From positions 806,001 to 870,000 of the forward strand of contig JAHLKX010000001.1 of the NCBI GenBank assembly GCA_020444515.1: DNA of 64,000 bases. Reading direction: 5' to 3'. Numbering within the stretch: the stretch's first letter is position 1; every line of letters begins with the position of its first letter. The position numbers and the translations under genes were made by a program. The DNA comes from Bacteroidota bacterium. Its GTDB lineage: Bacteria > Bacteroidota > Bacteroidia > Bacteroidales > JAADJA01. Below, piece after piece: positions 35,596 through 45,925 of this stretch. The notes under the pieces were generated by a model. That model was not told where the DNA came from. It saw only the letters and a list, made by a program, of their open reading frames with translations, and did no database searches.

Positions 35596-36618
35596 CTAAA
35601 ATTCCGGACATTTTATTGCTCCCGGTCTGTTTCTTTTGTCGCAGTTAATTAACAATGCAAAGGATATTTCATGTGCACCACCACTTTCACCACTCAGTTC
35701 CGACATGGTCAGATCATAAGAGTAGCCAAATTTATATCTTTTTTGTTTCAAACCAACAAGAAATATAAATCCATCGGGATTTACAAAATTATGCCGGTAC
35801 CATATTCCTGCAATCAAAGGCATAAATTCAACATTGCATCCCGCATTCAGTTGTTTTGCATTCTGTTGCTGCTGGTATAATACGTTAGGATTCAAAATTA
35901 GTTTTCCCCTTTCGGACCGATAATCACCCTCTAATACAGTAAAAAGTGCACCAGCATGGGCTGTGTATTTACGAAAAAGGGGATTTGAAGAATTTGAATA
36001 ATATCCCAGATCTGGCTCCGTAAGATGATTGGATGCAAAGCCAATGTAATATTTTTCGCGAATTCCCAGAACCAATCCAGCTGAAAAATCAACCACTGAA
36101 ATGGTTGTTCGGTCCGGCGGAACCTCACCCGTTACACCTTTTAATACTGTACCATCTGTATAATTGATCATATCGGAAAAGACCAGTTCATCCCACATCA
36201 GTTTCTGTTGAAAAAAAGCAGCTTCAATGCCCATGTTCAAACTTGTTTGCTGCCCCAGGTTCAGATGATAAGCATACATCCCTCCAGCCCTGATGGTATT
36301 TACCAGTCCTGCAGCATCATCGGCATATATTGAGAGTCCCAACCCTCCTGATAAGGCATCTGAATAAAGATCGGCTGAAAAAGCGTAGGTTTTAAAACCA
36401 CCAGAAATCGAAGGCCATTGATTTCGATAATTCAACATAACACGGGAACACTCTCCCGTACCAGCCAGTGCAGGATTTAAATATAGAGGATGGGCATAGT
36501 ATTGTGAAAATTGAGGATCCTGCGAAAATCCATTTAATGATACCAAGAGCAGACCAATCATGATGTACTGTGATTTCGTTAGTTGGGTCAACACCCTGTA
36601 TTTGGTCTTACTTTTCAA
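35596..36618 (-). CDS. PorP/SprF family type IX secretion membrane protein
   Basis: 340 residues. A signal peptide ends near SLNGFSQ. The hallmark DPQFSQYYAHPLYLNPALAG follows immediately, then NYRNQWPSISGGFKTYAFSAD, both typical of PorP/SprF, and an outer-membrane beta-barrel ending in aromatic strands. Family members carry or anchor T9SS substrates at the outer membrane and often lie next to one adhesin. An internal ATG at 36561 would still leave a signal peptide. Probably co-transcribed with gldJ. Confidence 0.92.
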   Translation of the reverse strand: MKSKTKYRVLTQLTKSQYIMIGLLLVSLNGFSQDPQFSQYYAHPLYLNPALAGTGECSRVMLNYRNQWPSISGGFKTYAFSADLYSDALSGGLGLSIYADDAAGLVNTIRAGGMYAYHLNLGQQTSLNMGIEAAFFQQKLMWDELVFSDMINYTDGTVLKGVTGEVPPDRTTISVVDFSAGLVLGIREKYYIGFASNHLTEPDLGYYSNSSNPLFRKYTAHAGALFTVLEGDYRSERGKLILNPNVLYQQQQNAKQLNAGCNVEFMPLIAGIWYRHNFVNPDGFIFLVGLKQKRYKFGYSYDLTMSELSGESGGAHEISFALLINCDKRNRPGAIKCPEF

Positions 36619-36804
36619 TGTATAAATGCTTGTTTATGACCTTTTGGAGTTTACAATATAAACGCCTCTATAACGTTATTAACGATAATTTAGTTTGAGT
36701 AAAATCAAAACATTTAAACGCAAGGATTTGTTATACTAAAAGCAATTTTAGGGTGTAAATTTACTTTTTATAATTTTACCTGTTGATAATTTATAAAGTA
36801 CATC

Positions 36805-39800
36805 ATGAGAGCATATAGGATATTCGTTTCCATCATTCTGTTTATATTCAACGTTTCGGTTGTCCTGGCCAACTCTGAAATTATTGACCGGACCTTATCC
36901 TGGAACGGTATTAAAAAAATAGAACTGGGCCCTTCCAATTCGTATTATATGCTCCATTTTGCAGGGTCTTTAAATGAACCTTCAGATGATTTCCTACCCC
37001 GATTTTATGAAAATTTCCGCATGAGCGATCGTACAAGTTCAATCAATGCCACAATCAAACATGCTATATATGAGCCGCTTTCAGCAGCTGAATTATCTGT
37101 ATTGCAGGGCTTGGATAAAATTGAAACTGAAATTATTCCCGAATCCTTCATAGGTTATGAATCGGGAAATCCAATTGCCAGCATCTCTTTTATTCCACTC
37201 CGCAAGAATCCGGTTACAGGACAGGTTGAAAAGCTCGTTCAATTTTCCATATTGATAAATTCTTCATTATCTACTTCGCCTTTGCTTAAAAGCGGAAATT
37301 ATGCCTCCAATTCAGTTCTTGCAACAGGAAATTGGTACAAAATAGCCGTTTCAAAAACGGGCATCTATAAATTGAGTTATCAAAATCTGGCCGACCTGGG
37401 AATGTCTGTTGGAAATCTCAATCCAAAACACCTGCGGATATATGGGATGCCGGGGGGGATGCTTCCCGAGAGTTTGGATGTGCCCCGGGCAGATGATCTA
37501 CAGGAATTTTCGATATATGTCGAAGGGGAGTCTGACGGTGTCTTTGGTGCGAGCGATTACATCTTATTTTACGGAGAAGGCCCAAATACCGTAAATTACG
37601 ATCCAAACCGACAAATTCTTAAATCCCAGGTTCACCTCTATTCTGATTACACCTATTATTTCATAACTGCAGATTTGGGTGAGGGAAAACGCATTGCATC
37701 AGATACGCCTCCTGCCGGTGATCCCAATAATTTTGTCAATACATATAATGATTTTATCCATTATGAGCAGGAAGATAATAACCTGATTGGTTCAGGCCGA
37801 CAATGGTATGGTGAAAAATTTGATCTTTATACGGAGATTTCGCGTGAGTTCAATATTCAGGGGATTGAAACGAATGAAAAAATGACATTTACAGCAGCAG
37901 CTGCTGCTCGCTCAGATATTTCCAGTTCTTTTGGATTTTATATCAACAATACCAAAATCTTGCAATTGGCCATTCAGAACACCAACAGTTCAAATCCCAA
38001 TTCGGATTTTGCAAAAGCCAGGACGGATTCTTCTCAGTTTTACCCCCCTTCTGAAAACATTTCTTTAAAGATCGTCTACAATAAAACGTTAAATTCATCC
38101 GTGGGATATCTCGATTACTTTAACATGAATTTTACCAGGGATTTGTCTTTTGCCAGTGGACAAATGGCTTTCAGAAGTTTTTCCACCATTTCAACGGAAG
38201 CCATTACAAAATATACCCTCTCCAAAGCCAATGACAATGTTATTATATGGAATGTAACCGATCCTGTGTCGGTGAAAAGTATAGAAACCGATTATAGCAA
38301 TACCAAATTGGAATTCATCCATGCTTCCTCTTCCCTTCAGGAATTTGTTGCCTTTGATGGCAGCTCATTTTATACCCCGGAAAATTTAGGTTCGGTTGCC
38401 AATCAAAACCTGCATGCGCTCGACAATTTTGACTATGTCATATTAACCCATCCTGATTTTAAATCGGAGGCCCAGCGACTTGCAGATTTTCACGTTGAAG
38501 AAAGCAATATGAATGTGTTGGTGGTTGAGCCCCAACTTATTTACAATGAATTCTCCAGTGGCTCCCAGGATATAACAGCGATTCGTGACTTTCTAAAAAT
38601 GCTTTATGACAGGCGGTCACCAGCAGCTCCTCCCATTTACCTGTTATTGTTCGGAGATGCATCATATGATTTTAAAAACCGGGAAGAGAATAACACGAAT
38701 TTTATACCTTCCTGGCAATCACCGGAATCACTGAATCCGGTGGGATCATATGTGAAAGATGATTTTTATGGATTACTGGATGGCGGTGGTGATTCATTCG
38801 TCGATCTCAGTATTGGAAGGTTTGTAGTATCCAGCGCGGAACAAGCCAAAACAGCCGTAGATAAAGTCTTGCACTATGCAGTTCACAAGCCAGCTGTAAT
38901 GGGCGATTGGAGAAATATTATTTGTCTGATGGCCGACGATGAAGATTCGAACCTTCATTTTGGAGACGCCGAAGAACTTGCCGATTCAATTTCGTCACTG
39001 ATGCCCGAGATCAATATTGATAAAATCTACCTGGATGCTTATCCACAAGTCAGTACACCCAGTGGAGAGCGTTATCCGGATGCTAACCTGGACTTAAACA
39101 ACCGGATCAATCGGGGTGCTCTTATTGTTAATTATGTAGGTCATGGCGGTGAAGGAGGATTGGCCCACGAAAGGGTTGTTGAAATAGCTGATATAAACTC
39201 CTGGGATAACTTTGACAACATGCCGGTTTTCATTACGGCTACCTGCGAGTTCAGCAGATTTGATGATCCGGGTAGAACCTCAGCCGGGGAATATGTGTTC
39301 CTGAGTTCCAAAGGTGCCGGTGTTGCCCTTTTCACAACAACAAGAGCAACCTATGCAGGGGCCAATATGCAATTGAACAAAAATTTCTACAAGTATGCGC
39401 TGGAAAGGGTCAACGGCCAGTATCACCGCATGGGTGATGTAATCCGACTGGCTAAAAATGCCAGTGGCAGTGTTGAAAATAAAAGTAAATTCTCTTTATT
39501 GGGCGATCCCGCACTGAAATTTGCATTCCCCGAGCATAATGTGATTAGTTCTATGATCACCAACACAGAGAAAGAAATTATCGATACCATTCAGGCATTA
39601 TTGAAAGTAACAATTTCTGGTGAAATTCAGGATTTTGACGGAAATAAACTGGATGGTTTCAATGGCACCTTATATCCAACTGTATTTGACAAACCATCAC
39701 GATATTCAACCCTGGCAAATGATCCAGCAAGTTTTCCGAATGAATTCAGGATTCAGAAAAATGCTCTTTATAAAGGAAAAGCCAATATTACCAATGGGGA

Positions 39801-40602
39801 GTGGAGCTTCACCTTCATTGCACCCAAAGACATTGCCTATCAATTTGGATTCGGCAAATTAAGCTTTTATGCACGCAATGAGAACATTGATGGAAATGGT
39901 TGTTTTAATAGTGTTGTAATTGGAGGTTACAATCAAAATGCGGTAGCTGATAATCAAGGCCCTGAGATAAATTTGTTCATGAATGATTTCAATTTTACGT
40001 TTGGCGGTTTAACGGACGAAAACCCAAAACTGTTAGCTGAGATTTTTGATGAAAGCGGAATCAATACGGTGGGAAGTGGGATCGGCCATGATTTGATCGT
40101 TACCCTGGATGATGACAAAACCTATATAATTAATGACTATTATGAAGCCGGCTTAAATGATTACAAAAACGGAAATGTTCGATATCCCTTTTATGACCTG
40201 AGCAATGGTCGTCATACATTGACACTGAGAGCATGGGATATTTATAACAATTCATCCGTAGCGACTACCGAATTCATTGTTGCCGAGTCAGGAGAGATGG
40301 CCCTGATCAATCTCATGAACTATCCCAATCCTTTTAAAGCTGGCACCCACTTCACCTTTGAGCATAACCAGGCGGAACAACCGCTCGAGGTCTCCCTGCA
40401 GATATTTGCGTTGAACGGACAGTTGGTTAAATCTCTCGACGATTTCTATCAGGCTGATGGTTATAAATATAAATCCCCGGTTTGGGATGGACGTGGAGAA
40501 GATGGCAATAAATTACAGGGAATGTTTGTTTATAGATTAACGTTGCAAAATCAAGATGGTTCTGTTGTGGAAGAAACCAATAAACTGGTCATTCTGAAAT
40601 AA
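36805..40602 (+). CDS. porU: Type IX secretion sortase PorU, copy 1
   Basis: 1265 residues. A signal peptide ends near SVVLANS. The N-terminal beta-rich propeptide-like part ends with NWYKIAVSKTGIYKLSYQ. The C25 gingipain-type catalytic domain has H780 in NYVGHGGEGGLAHER and C814 in FITATCEFSRFD, 34 residues apart, the catalytic pair of the family. The C-terminus has an Ig-like T9SS sorting fold (NYPNPFKAGTHF, then WDGRGEDGNKLQGMFVYRL). PorU removes the sorting domain of T9SS cargo and links it to lipopolysaccharide. A second, similar gene follows after 85 bases. Confidence 0.93.
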   Translation: MRAYRIFVSIILFIFNVSVVLANSEIIDRTLSWNGIKKIELGPSNSYYMLHFAGSLNEPSDDFLPRFYENFRMSDRTSSINATIKHAIYEPLSAAELSVLQGLDKIETEIIPESFIGYESGNPIASISFIPLRKNPVTGQVEKLVQFSILINSSLSTSPLLKSGNYASNSVLATGNWYKIAVSKTGIYKLSYQNLADLGMSVGNLNPKHLRIYGMPGGMLPESLDVPRADDLQEFSIYVEGESDGVFGASDYILFYGEGPNTVNYDPNRQILKSQVHLYSDYTYYFITADLGEGKRIASDTPPAGDPNNFVNTYNDFIHYEQEDNNLIGSGRQWYGEKFDLYTEISREFNIQGIETNEKMTFTAAAAARSDISSSFGFYINNTKILQLAIQNTNSSNPNSDFAKARTDSSQFYPPSENISLKIVYNKTLNSSVGYLDYFNMNFTRDLSFASGQMAFRSFSTISTEAITKYTLSKANDNVIIWNVTDPVSVKSIETDYSNTKLEFIHASSSLQEFVAFDGSSFYTPENLGSVANQNLHALDNFDYVILTHPDFKSEAQRLADFHVEESNMNVLVVEPQLIYNEFSSGSQDITAIRDFLKMLYDRRSPAAPPIYLLLFGDASYDFKNREENNTNFIPSWQSPESLNPVGSYVKDDFYGLLDGGGDSFVDLSIGRFVVSSAEQAKTAVDKVLHYAVHKPAVMGDWRNIICLMADDEDSNLHFGDAEELADSISSLMPEINIDKIYLDAYPQVSTPSGERYPDANLDLNNRINRGALIVNYVGHGGEGGLAHERVVEIADINSWDNFDNMPVFITATCEFSRFDDPGRTSAGEYVFLSSKGAGVALFTTTRATYAGANMQLNKNFYKYALERVNGQYHRMGDVIRLAKNASGSVENKSKFSLLGDPALKFAFPEHNVISSMITNTEKEIIDTIQALLKVTISGEIQDFDGNKLDGFNGTLYPTVFDKPSRYSTLANDPASFPNEFRIQKNALYKGKANITNGEWSFTFIAPKDIAYQFGFGKLSFYARNENIDGNGCFNSVVIGGYNQNAVADNQGPEINLFMNDFNFTFGGLTDENPKLLAEIFDESGINTVGSGIGHDLIVTLDDDKTYIINDYYEAGLNDYKNGNVRYPFYDLSNGRHTLTLRAWDIYNNSSVATTEFIVAESGEMALINLMNYPNPFKAGTHFTFEHNQAEQPLEVSLQIFALNGQLVKSLDDFYQADGYKYKSPVWDGRGEDGNKLQGMFVYRLTLQNQDGSVVEETNKLVILK

Positions 40603-40687
40603 ATGGAATGAATAAAATTTTGTGCGCAACGAACTAATTACTAAATTCGTCTTGATAAAAACAATATTGGAGTAAAGGTAGATATAT

Positions 40688-43600
40688 ATGAAATTATTTT
40701 TTACACTGATCATCCTTATTTTTGTTTCTGTGCTATCCCCTTTTGCCCTCGGGCAGGAGCAGGTCTACAAGGGAGCTATCAAATATAATAGCCTCGTCGA
40801 AGAGAAATATCCAAATGGACAAAAGTTAACCTATTTTCAAGCACAGGGTGGCGATCAGGATTTACAGTACGGTTTACCCCTTATACGAATTGAATTAAAC
40901 CCGGAACAAGCAACTTCTCAAATAGCAGCCCGGCTTACTTCATCCACATTCATTCCATGCACCGAAAAAGAATCAGCCATCATTCGTGCATCGGGATATA
41001 ATCTTACATCTGTAGAGATCCAAACAACCCATTATACCAAAAGAAAGGCAGTTTCCGCTTTTATTGAATTTATTCCTGTTCGCATTAATCCCAGCAACGG
41101 AATTGTTGAAAAGTTGATCGACTATGAAATTACCACAGAGATTACAGGCATGCGCAATGGAATGAATGTTTCCCAGCGTAATTATGCTGAAAAATCGGTT
41201 TTAAGCGAAGGCCATTGGTATAAATACAAAATTGAGGAATCCGGCATTTACCAGCTTACTTATAGTGATTTGGAGCAAGCAGGTATTGCAGTAAATACCA
41301 TTGACCCCCAAAAAATACAGGTTTATAGCAATGCTGGTTATATGCTTCCCGAAGCCAACGATATTCCACGCCTTGATGACCTGAATGAGATTCCCATTCA
41401 AGTCGTGGGAGAGCAAGATGGCTCTTTTGACCCGGAAGATTACATTTTATTTTATGGGTTAAGTCCAGATAAAGTTAGTGATGTGCTGGGTTTCATGTTA
41501 TTGGATAAAAATCTTTATGACAACTTTAACTATTACTTTCTTACCATTGGACAGGAAGATGGGAGAAGAATAAGTGAAGTACCGTCATCAACCAATTCAC
41601 CTTCCCATTTTATCAATAAATTCAATGATTACAGATTCTACGAAGAGGATAATATCAATCTCTTATTATCCGGGAAAACATGGTATGCCCAGGAGTTTGG
41701 TGAAATTCTGAACCAATCCTATTCTTTTGAATTTCCTGAAATTATTGAAGGGGAGGATATTGTATTGAAAGTAGGAGTTGCCAACCGAACCTTCCAGAAC
41801 GAAGCGGTGGTTATTTCCATCAATGACCAGGTCAATGATACACTCACCCTTACCTCAGTAGGTACCAGTTCAACAAAATATGCGCAAAAGAAGAAAAAAA
41901 CTTACGATTTTCAAGGCAATGGCCCAAATGTTAATATTGATTTAACTTATCTGCCAGCCGATAATTCTTCGCGGATGTGGCTGGATTATATATATGTCAA
42001 TGCCATCTCCGAATTAAAAATGACCAAGGGGCAGGTTCAGTTCCGCGAAATGACGTGCGTCAACGATGGCGCCATTACCCGTTTTACCGTGTCCAATACC
42101 AATGATGAAACCGATATTTGGGAAGTCACAGATTACATGAATCCATCACGGATCGAATCAGAATTCACCAACGAGGAAACTTCCTTTACAGTGGAGACCA
42201 ATACATTGCGAGAATTTATTGCCTTTGACAGGTCTCATCTTAAATCGCCCCAGTTTGTCAAGCAGGTGGAAAATCAAAATCTGCATGGTGCAGGACCCTT
42301 TGATTACATCATTGTAACACATCCGCTGTTTAATAATGAGGCTGAGCGATTAAAAGCATTACATGAAACTTACAATGGGTTTAATGTATTGCTAACCACA
42401 CCGGAAGAGATCTACAATGAATTTAGTTCGGGAAAGCAGGATCCGACGGCCATACGGGATATGATGAAAATGTATTATGACCGTTATGAGGGTCAGGAAC
42501 CCAGGTTTTTGCTGCTGTTTGGCGATGGTTCTTTTGATCCGAAAGATCGCATTCCGCATAATACCAATTTCATACCTACTTTTCAAACAGAAGAATCATG
42601 GGTAACGGCAACCAGTTATGTTGTAGATGATTATTTTGGCATATTGGATGACGATGAAGGTCAGGATGCCCTTGGCTATCTGGATATAGGTATAGGCCGC
42701 TTTCCGGTTCAGACCGAGGATGAAGCTAAAATTATCGTGGACAAAATCGAACGGTATTTACAGCCAGGCGAACCAAATTTCGGAGATTGGCGCACACAAA
42801 TTTGCATGATTGCCGATGACGAAGATGGCAATCTGCATCTCGAACAGGCTGACAGTCTGTCCAATAGTAACGGATATATACCTTCAACCTACAATCAGCA
42901 CAAAATATACCTTGATGCCTTCCCCCAACAGTCAACACCTTCGGGAGATAAATACCCGGAAGTGACTGATATGATTGATAAGCAGATTTCACAAGGAGCC
43001 CTGATCGTCAATTACATTGGTCACGGAGGAACCGGGGGCTGGGCTCACGAGCGTATATTACAACAAAATGATATTTTAAACTGGGAAAATACAAATAAAC
43101 TTCCGGTATTTATTACAGCTACCTGTGAATTCAGCCGATTCGATGAACCGGAACTGGTATCGGGAGGCGAATTGGTTATTCTGAATCCCAAAGGTGGAGG
43201 TATTGCCCTGTTCACAACAACCCGTCTTGCTTATTCTCAATCAAACTTTCGTTTGAATGAACGGATTTATTCCCGGGCCTTTACACCTGTCAACGGTGAA
43301 ATGCCCTACCTGGGAGACCTTATCCGTGAATCAAAACCTCCGGGACAATATACTACCCGAAATTTTGTATTGTTAGGTGATCCGGGTGTCAGAATGGCTT
43401 ATCCAAAATTTAATATCAATACCCTGTCTATCAATGGTAATATGACCACGGCCATGTATACCGACACAATTAAAGCATTACAAAAGGTTACCATTACCGG
43501 ACAGGTTACAGATAATTCCGACCATGTTTTAAGTTCATTCAATGGCTACATCTATCCCGTATTATATGACAAGTCAACGGTTTACAAAACCATTGGGAAT

Positions 43601-44488
43601 GATCCGACAAGCTATCCGGTAGAATTTACCAATCAGGATAAGATCCTTTGGAAAGGAAAAGCTAGCGTAATCAATGGAGATTTTTCTTTCACTTTTGTCG
43701 TACCAAAGGATATCTCACTGGGATATGGCAAAGGAAAAATTAGTTATTATGCCGCTTCAGATAATGATGATGCCTTTGGATCTTTTGAAAACTTTATTCT
43801 GGGCGGGATCAGCGAACAAGCTGAAACGGACAATACCGGTCCGGATATGGAGCTTTACATCAACGATTTGAATTTTGTTTCAGGAAGCCAAACAAATGAA
43901 AACCCTGTTTTCCTTGCATTCCTTTCGGATGAAAACGGGATAAACCTGTCATCCAACGGGATCGGGCATGATATCACCCTCATAATGAATGATAATCATT
44001 CGGATATTATGATAATGAATGACTGGTTTATACCCAATCTTGACGACTTTCAAAGAGGATCGATCGAATATCCTTTTTACAAACTTCCGGATGGAAACTA
44101 TACCCTCACCCTGAAAGCATGGGATAACTATAACAACTCTTCAGAAAAAAGCATAACCTTCATCATTGATCGTGAGGCAGGTCTTAACCTATCATCAGTC
44201 ATGTGTCATCCAAACCCCTTCAGTGAATCCACGACATTTTCACTCAAACATACCAAACCCGGAACAAATCTGAATGTTGTTCTCGAAATATACAATCTGT
44301 TTGGGAAGTATATCCTTTCCTACGAGATAGAAATCTTTTCAGCAGGAACTGAGATGGATGTTCTCAACTGGGATGGTCGGGATGTTAACGGCGCCAAAGT
44401 AGGTAGTGGAATCTATATTTATACAGTCACCGTAAGAGATGCAGACGGTCAGGTCAGCCAGCAACAGCAAAAATTTATTGTTCAATAG
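40688..44488 (+). CDS. porU: Type IX secretion sortase PorU-like protease, copy 2
   Basis: 1266 residues, the same length and order as copy 1. The signal peptide ends near SPFALGQ. The catalytic pair is H779 in NYIGHGGTGGWAHER and C813 in FITATCEFSRFDEP. The C-terminus has the T9SS fold (CHPNPFSESTTF, then WDGRDVNGAKVGSGIYIY). Both catalytic residues are kept, so this does not look like a dead copy. The two may divide labour between cargo classes (type A versus type B domains), which is inference. A CarboxypepD_reg-like gene starts 9 bases downstream. Confidence 0.9.
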   Translation: MKLFFTLIILIFVSVLSPFALGQEQVYKGAIKYNSLVEEKYPNGQKLTYFQAQGGDQDLQYGLPLIRIELNPEQATSQIAARLTSSTFIPCTEKESAIIRASGYNLTSVEIQTTHYTKRKAVSAFIEFIPVRINPSNGIVEKLIDYEITTEITGMRNGMNVSQRNYAEKSVLSEGHWYKYKIEESGIYQLTYSDLEQAGIAVNTIDPQKIQVYSNAGYMLPEANDIPRLDDLNEIPIQVVGEQDGSFDPEDYILFYGLSPDKVSDVLGFMLLDKNLYDNFNYYFLTIGQEDGRRISEVPSSTNSPSHFINKFNDYRFYEEDNINLLLSGKTWYAQEFGEILNQSYSFEFPEIIEGEDIVLKVGVANRTFQNEAVVISINDQVNDTLTLTSVGTSSTKYAQKKKKTYDFQGNGPNVNIDLTYLPADNSSRMWLDYIYVNAISELKMTKGQVQFREMTCVNDGAITRFTVSNTNDETDIWEVTDYMNPSRIESEFTNEETSFTVETNTLREFIAFDRSHLKSPQFVKQVENQNLHGAGPFDYIIVTHPLFNNEAERLKALHETYNGFNVLLTTPEEIYNEFSSGKQDPTAIRDMMKMYYDRYEGQEPRFLLLFGDGSFDPKDRIPHNTNFIPTFQTEESWVTATSYVVDDYFGILDDDEGQDALGYLDIGIGRFPVQTEDEAKIIVDKIERYLQPGEPNFGDWRTQICMIADDEDGNLHLEQADSLSNSNGYIPSTYNQHKIYLDAFPQQSTPSGDKYPEVTDMIDKQISQGALIVNYIGHGGTGGWAHERILQQNDILNWENTNKLPVFITATCEFSRFDEPELVSGGELVILNPKGGGIALFTTTRLAYSQSNFRLNERIYSRAFTPVNGEMPYLGDLIRESKPPGQYTTRNFVLLGDPGVRMAYPKFNINTLSINGNMTTAMYTDTIKALQKVTITGQVTDNSDHVLSSFNGYIYPVLYDKSTVYKTIGNDPTSYPVEFTNQDKILWKGKASVINGDFSFTFVVPKDISLGYGKGKISYYAASDNDDAFGSFENFILGGISEQAETDNTGPDMELYINDLNFVSGSQTNENPVFLAFLSDENGINLSSNGIGHDITLIMNDNHSDIMIMNDWFIPNLDDFQRGSIEYPFYKLPDGNYTLTLKAWDNYNNSSEKSITFIIDREAGLNLSSVMCHPNPFSESTTFSLKHTKPGTNLNVVLEIYNLFGKYILSYEIEIFSAGTEMDVLNWDGRDVNGAKVGSGIYIYTVTVRDADGQVSQQQQKFIVQ

Positions 44489-44497
44489 GAATACAAA

Positions 44498-45877
44498 ATG
44501 CTTCAAATGGTAAGAAGCATCATTTTCGCTATTTGCCTTTTATCACTTCTGATAACGCATGCGCAGGACGAAACTACCTTCCGGATTCGGGGAATTGTGC
44601 AGGATGCCACCAGCGATGAACCCATTGAGAATGTAAACATTCAGCTGGATGATAAAAAATCAGGAACAACATCCAACGAACTGGGAGAATTCGAAATAGT
44701 TGTTGATCACCTTCCTTTCACCCTTCAATTTTCACATGTTTCTTTCGAAACCTCATTAAAAAATTTTACATTTCCACCTACCCGAGATATTATAATCCAA
44801 CTAAGGGGCAAATCAGAAACATTGCAGGGAGTTGTTGTTACAGCTCAAAAGATTGACACCATCTATCATGATGACATATACTCGGTATTGGATTACGAAC
44901 TCATGCAAGATGGCATTCTTTTGTTAATATTCAAAGCCCGTTTAGCAAATGCTGAATTACTTTACACCGATTTTGAAGGAAAAGAAATTACAACCTTACC
45001 TGTTTTACCCGGCAAACCCCTCGCACTTTACAGGGATTGCCTTGAGAATTCGCACATCCTCACCAAAACCCGTGCTTACCAGGTATATACAGAAGACAGG
45101 CAAATCGGAATTATGCCAGGTGTTGACATTGATTTTTTTAAGCAAACGATGGGTGGTTGTTTATTCAACATCCGTCATAAACTCTATTTTGAAGATTATT
45201 TGAATTTTAACTTTGCCAAAACCATTTTCTATATTGATAGAAACGATTCATCATATCATGAATTAACTACAGTGATAGATCCAATGAAATTTGATATGTT
45301 AAAAGACAATCCTGAAGATTTTTCCATATTCACAAATTCCTCTGAAGAACCAAATCTTGGTGATTTGAGAGCAACAGAAGGGGATTCCAATATTCTCAGT
45401 CAGATTCGGAACCTGTATGACAAAAAAAGGTTTTTGAAGATGGCTTATTATTCCGATGTATATGCTCCTGTTTTACGTGTTGGCGATTCTGTCTGTATCT
45501 TTGATCACCCTGGGAACGTCATACATTTTTATAACCTCAGCGATAGCCTTTGTGGATCCACACCCATTGGTTATCATCTTGAAAGCAAGAAAAATCCCCT
45601 GACAACCCTCGCTGAAGCTTTTGCTCCTTCCACCAGGTGGTTGAAAGAGATTTATACCGATGCAGTCAAAAGAAAAGCTTATACCATGAACCAGAATATT
45701 AACGGAACCCGGGATCTTTTGGAGATTAATTTAAACACTGGTATTACCCAATACGTACTCACCATTCCATTTCCCTATGTTCAAAAAATTCAGATAAGGG
45801 ATGGATATCTCTATTTTGTTTACAGAGGATGGGGTGAAGGTCAAAAGAAGAAGCTATTCAGACAACAGATCAATTAG
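44498..45877 (+). CDS. CarboxypepD_reg-like surface/periplasmic protein
   Basis: 459 residues. The signal peptide ends near ITHAQD. Then a carboxypeptidase-regulatory-like beta-sandwich (FRIRGIVQDATSDEPIENVNIQLDD, then GTTSNELGEFEI and LQFSHVSFET), the plug-associated domain often found before TonB receptors. Here no receptor barrel follows; the remaining 330 residues are a soluble, unassigned, aromatic-rich domain possibly built of beta-propeller-like strands. Close spacing after porU copy 2 suggests co-transcription and a role in cell-surface assembly, but no direct evidence is visible. An ATG at 44507 is also possible. Confidence 0.78.
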   Translation: MLQMVRSIIFAICLLSLLITHAQDETTFRIRGIVQDATSDEPIENVNIQLDDKKSGTTSNELGEFEIVVDHLPFTLQFSHVSFETSLKNFTFPPTRDIIIQLRGKSETLQGVVVTAQKIDTIYHDDIYSVLDYELMQDGILLLIFKARLANAELLYTDFEGKEITTLPVLPGKPLALYRDCLENSHILTKTRAYQVYTEDRQIGIMPGVDIDFFKQTMGGCLFNIRHKLYFEDYLNFNFAKTIFYIDRNDSSYHELTTVIDPMKFDMLKDNPEDFSIFTNSSEEPNLGDLRATEGDSNILSQIRNLYDKKRFLKMAYYSDVYAPVLRVGDSVCIFDHPGNVIHFYNLSDSLCGSTPIGYHLESKKNPLTTLAEAFAPSTRWLKEIYTDAVKRKAYTMNQNINGTRDLLEINLNTGITQYVLTIPFPYVQKIQIRDGYLYFVYRGWGEGQKKKLFRQQIN

Positions 45878-45925
45878 CCTAAACCAATGATTTACAAAAA
45901 ATTGATAAAATTTGAATGCTCCTGA

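Noticed and set aside
36670..36679. ATAACGTTAT palindrome in the PorP/porU divergent gap
   Set aside because: Ten AT-rich bases; expected by chance and no promoter element is placed nearby.
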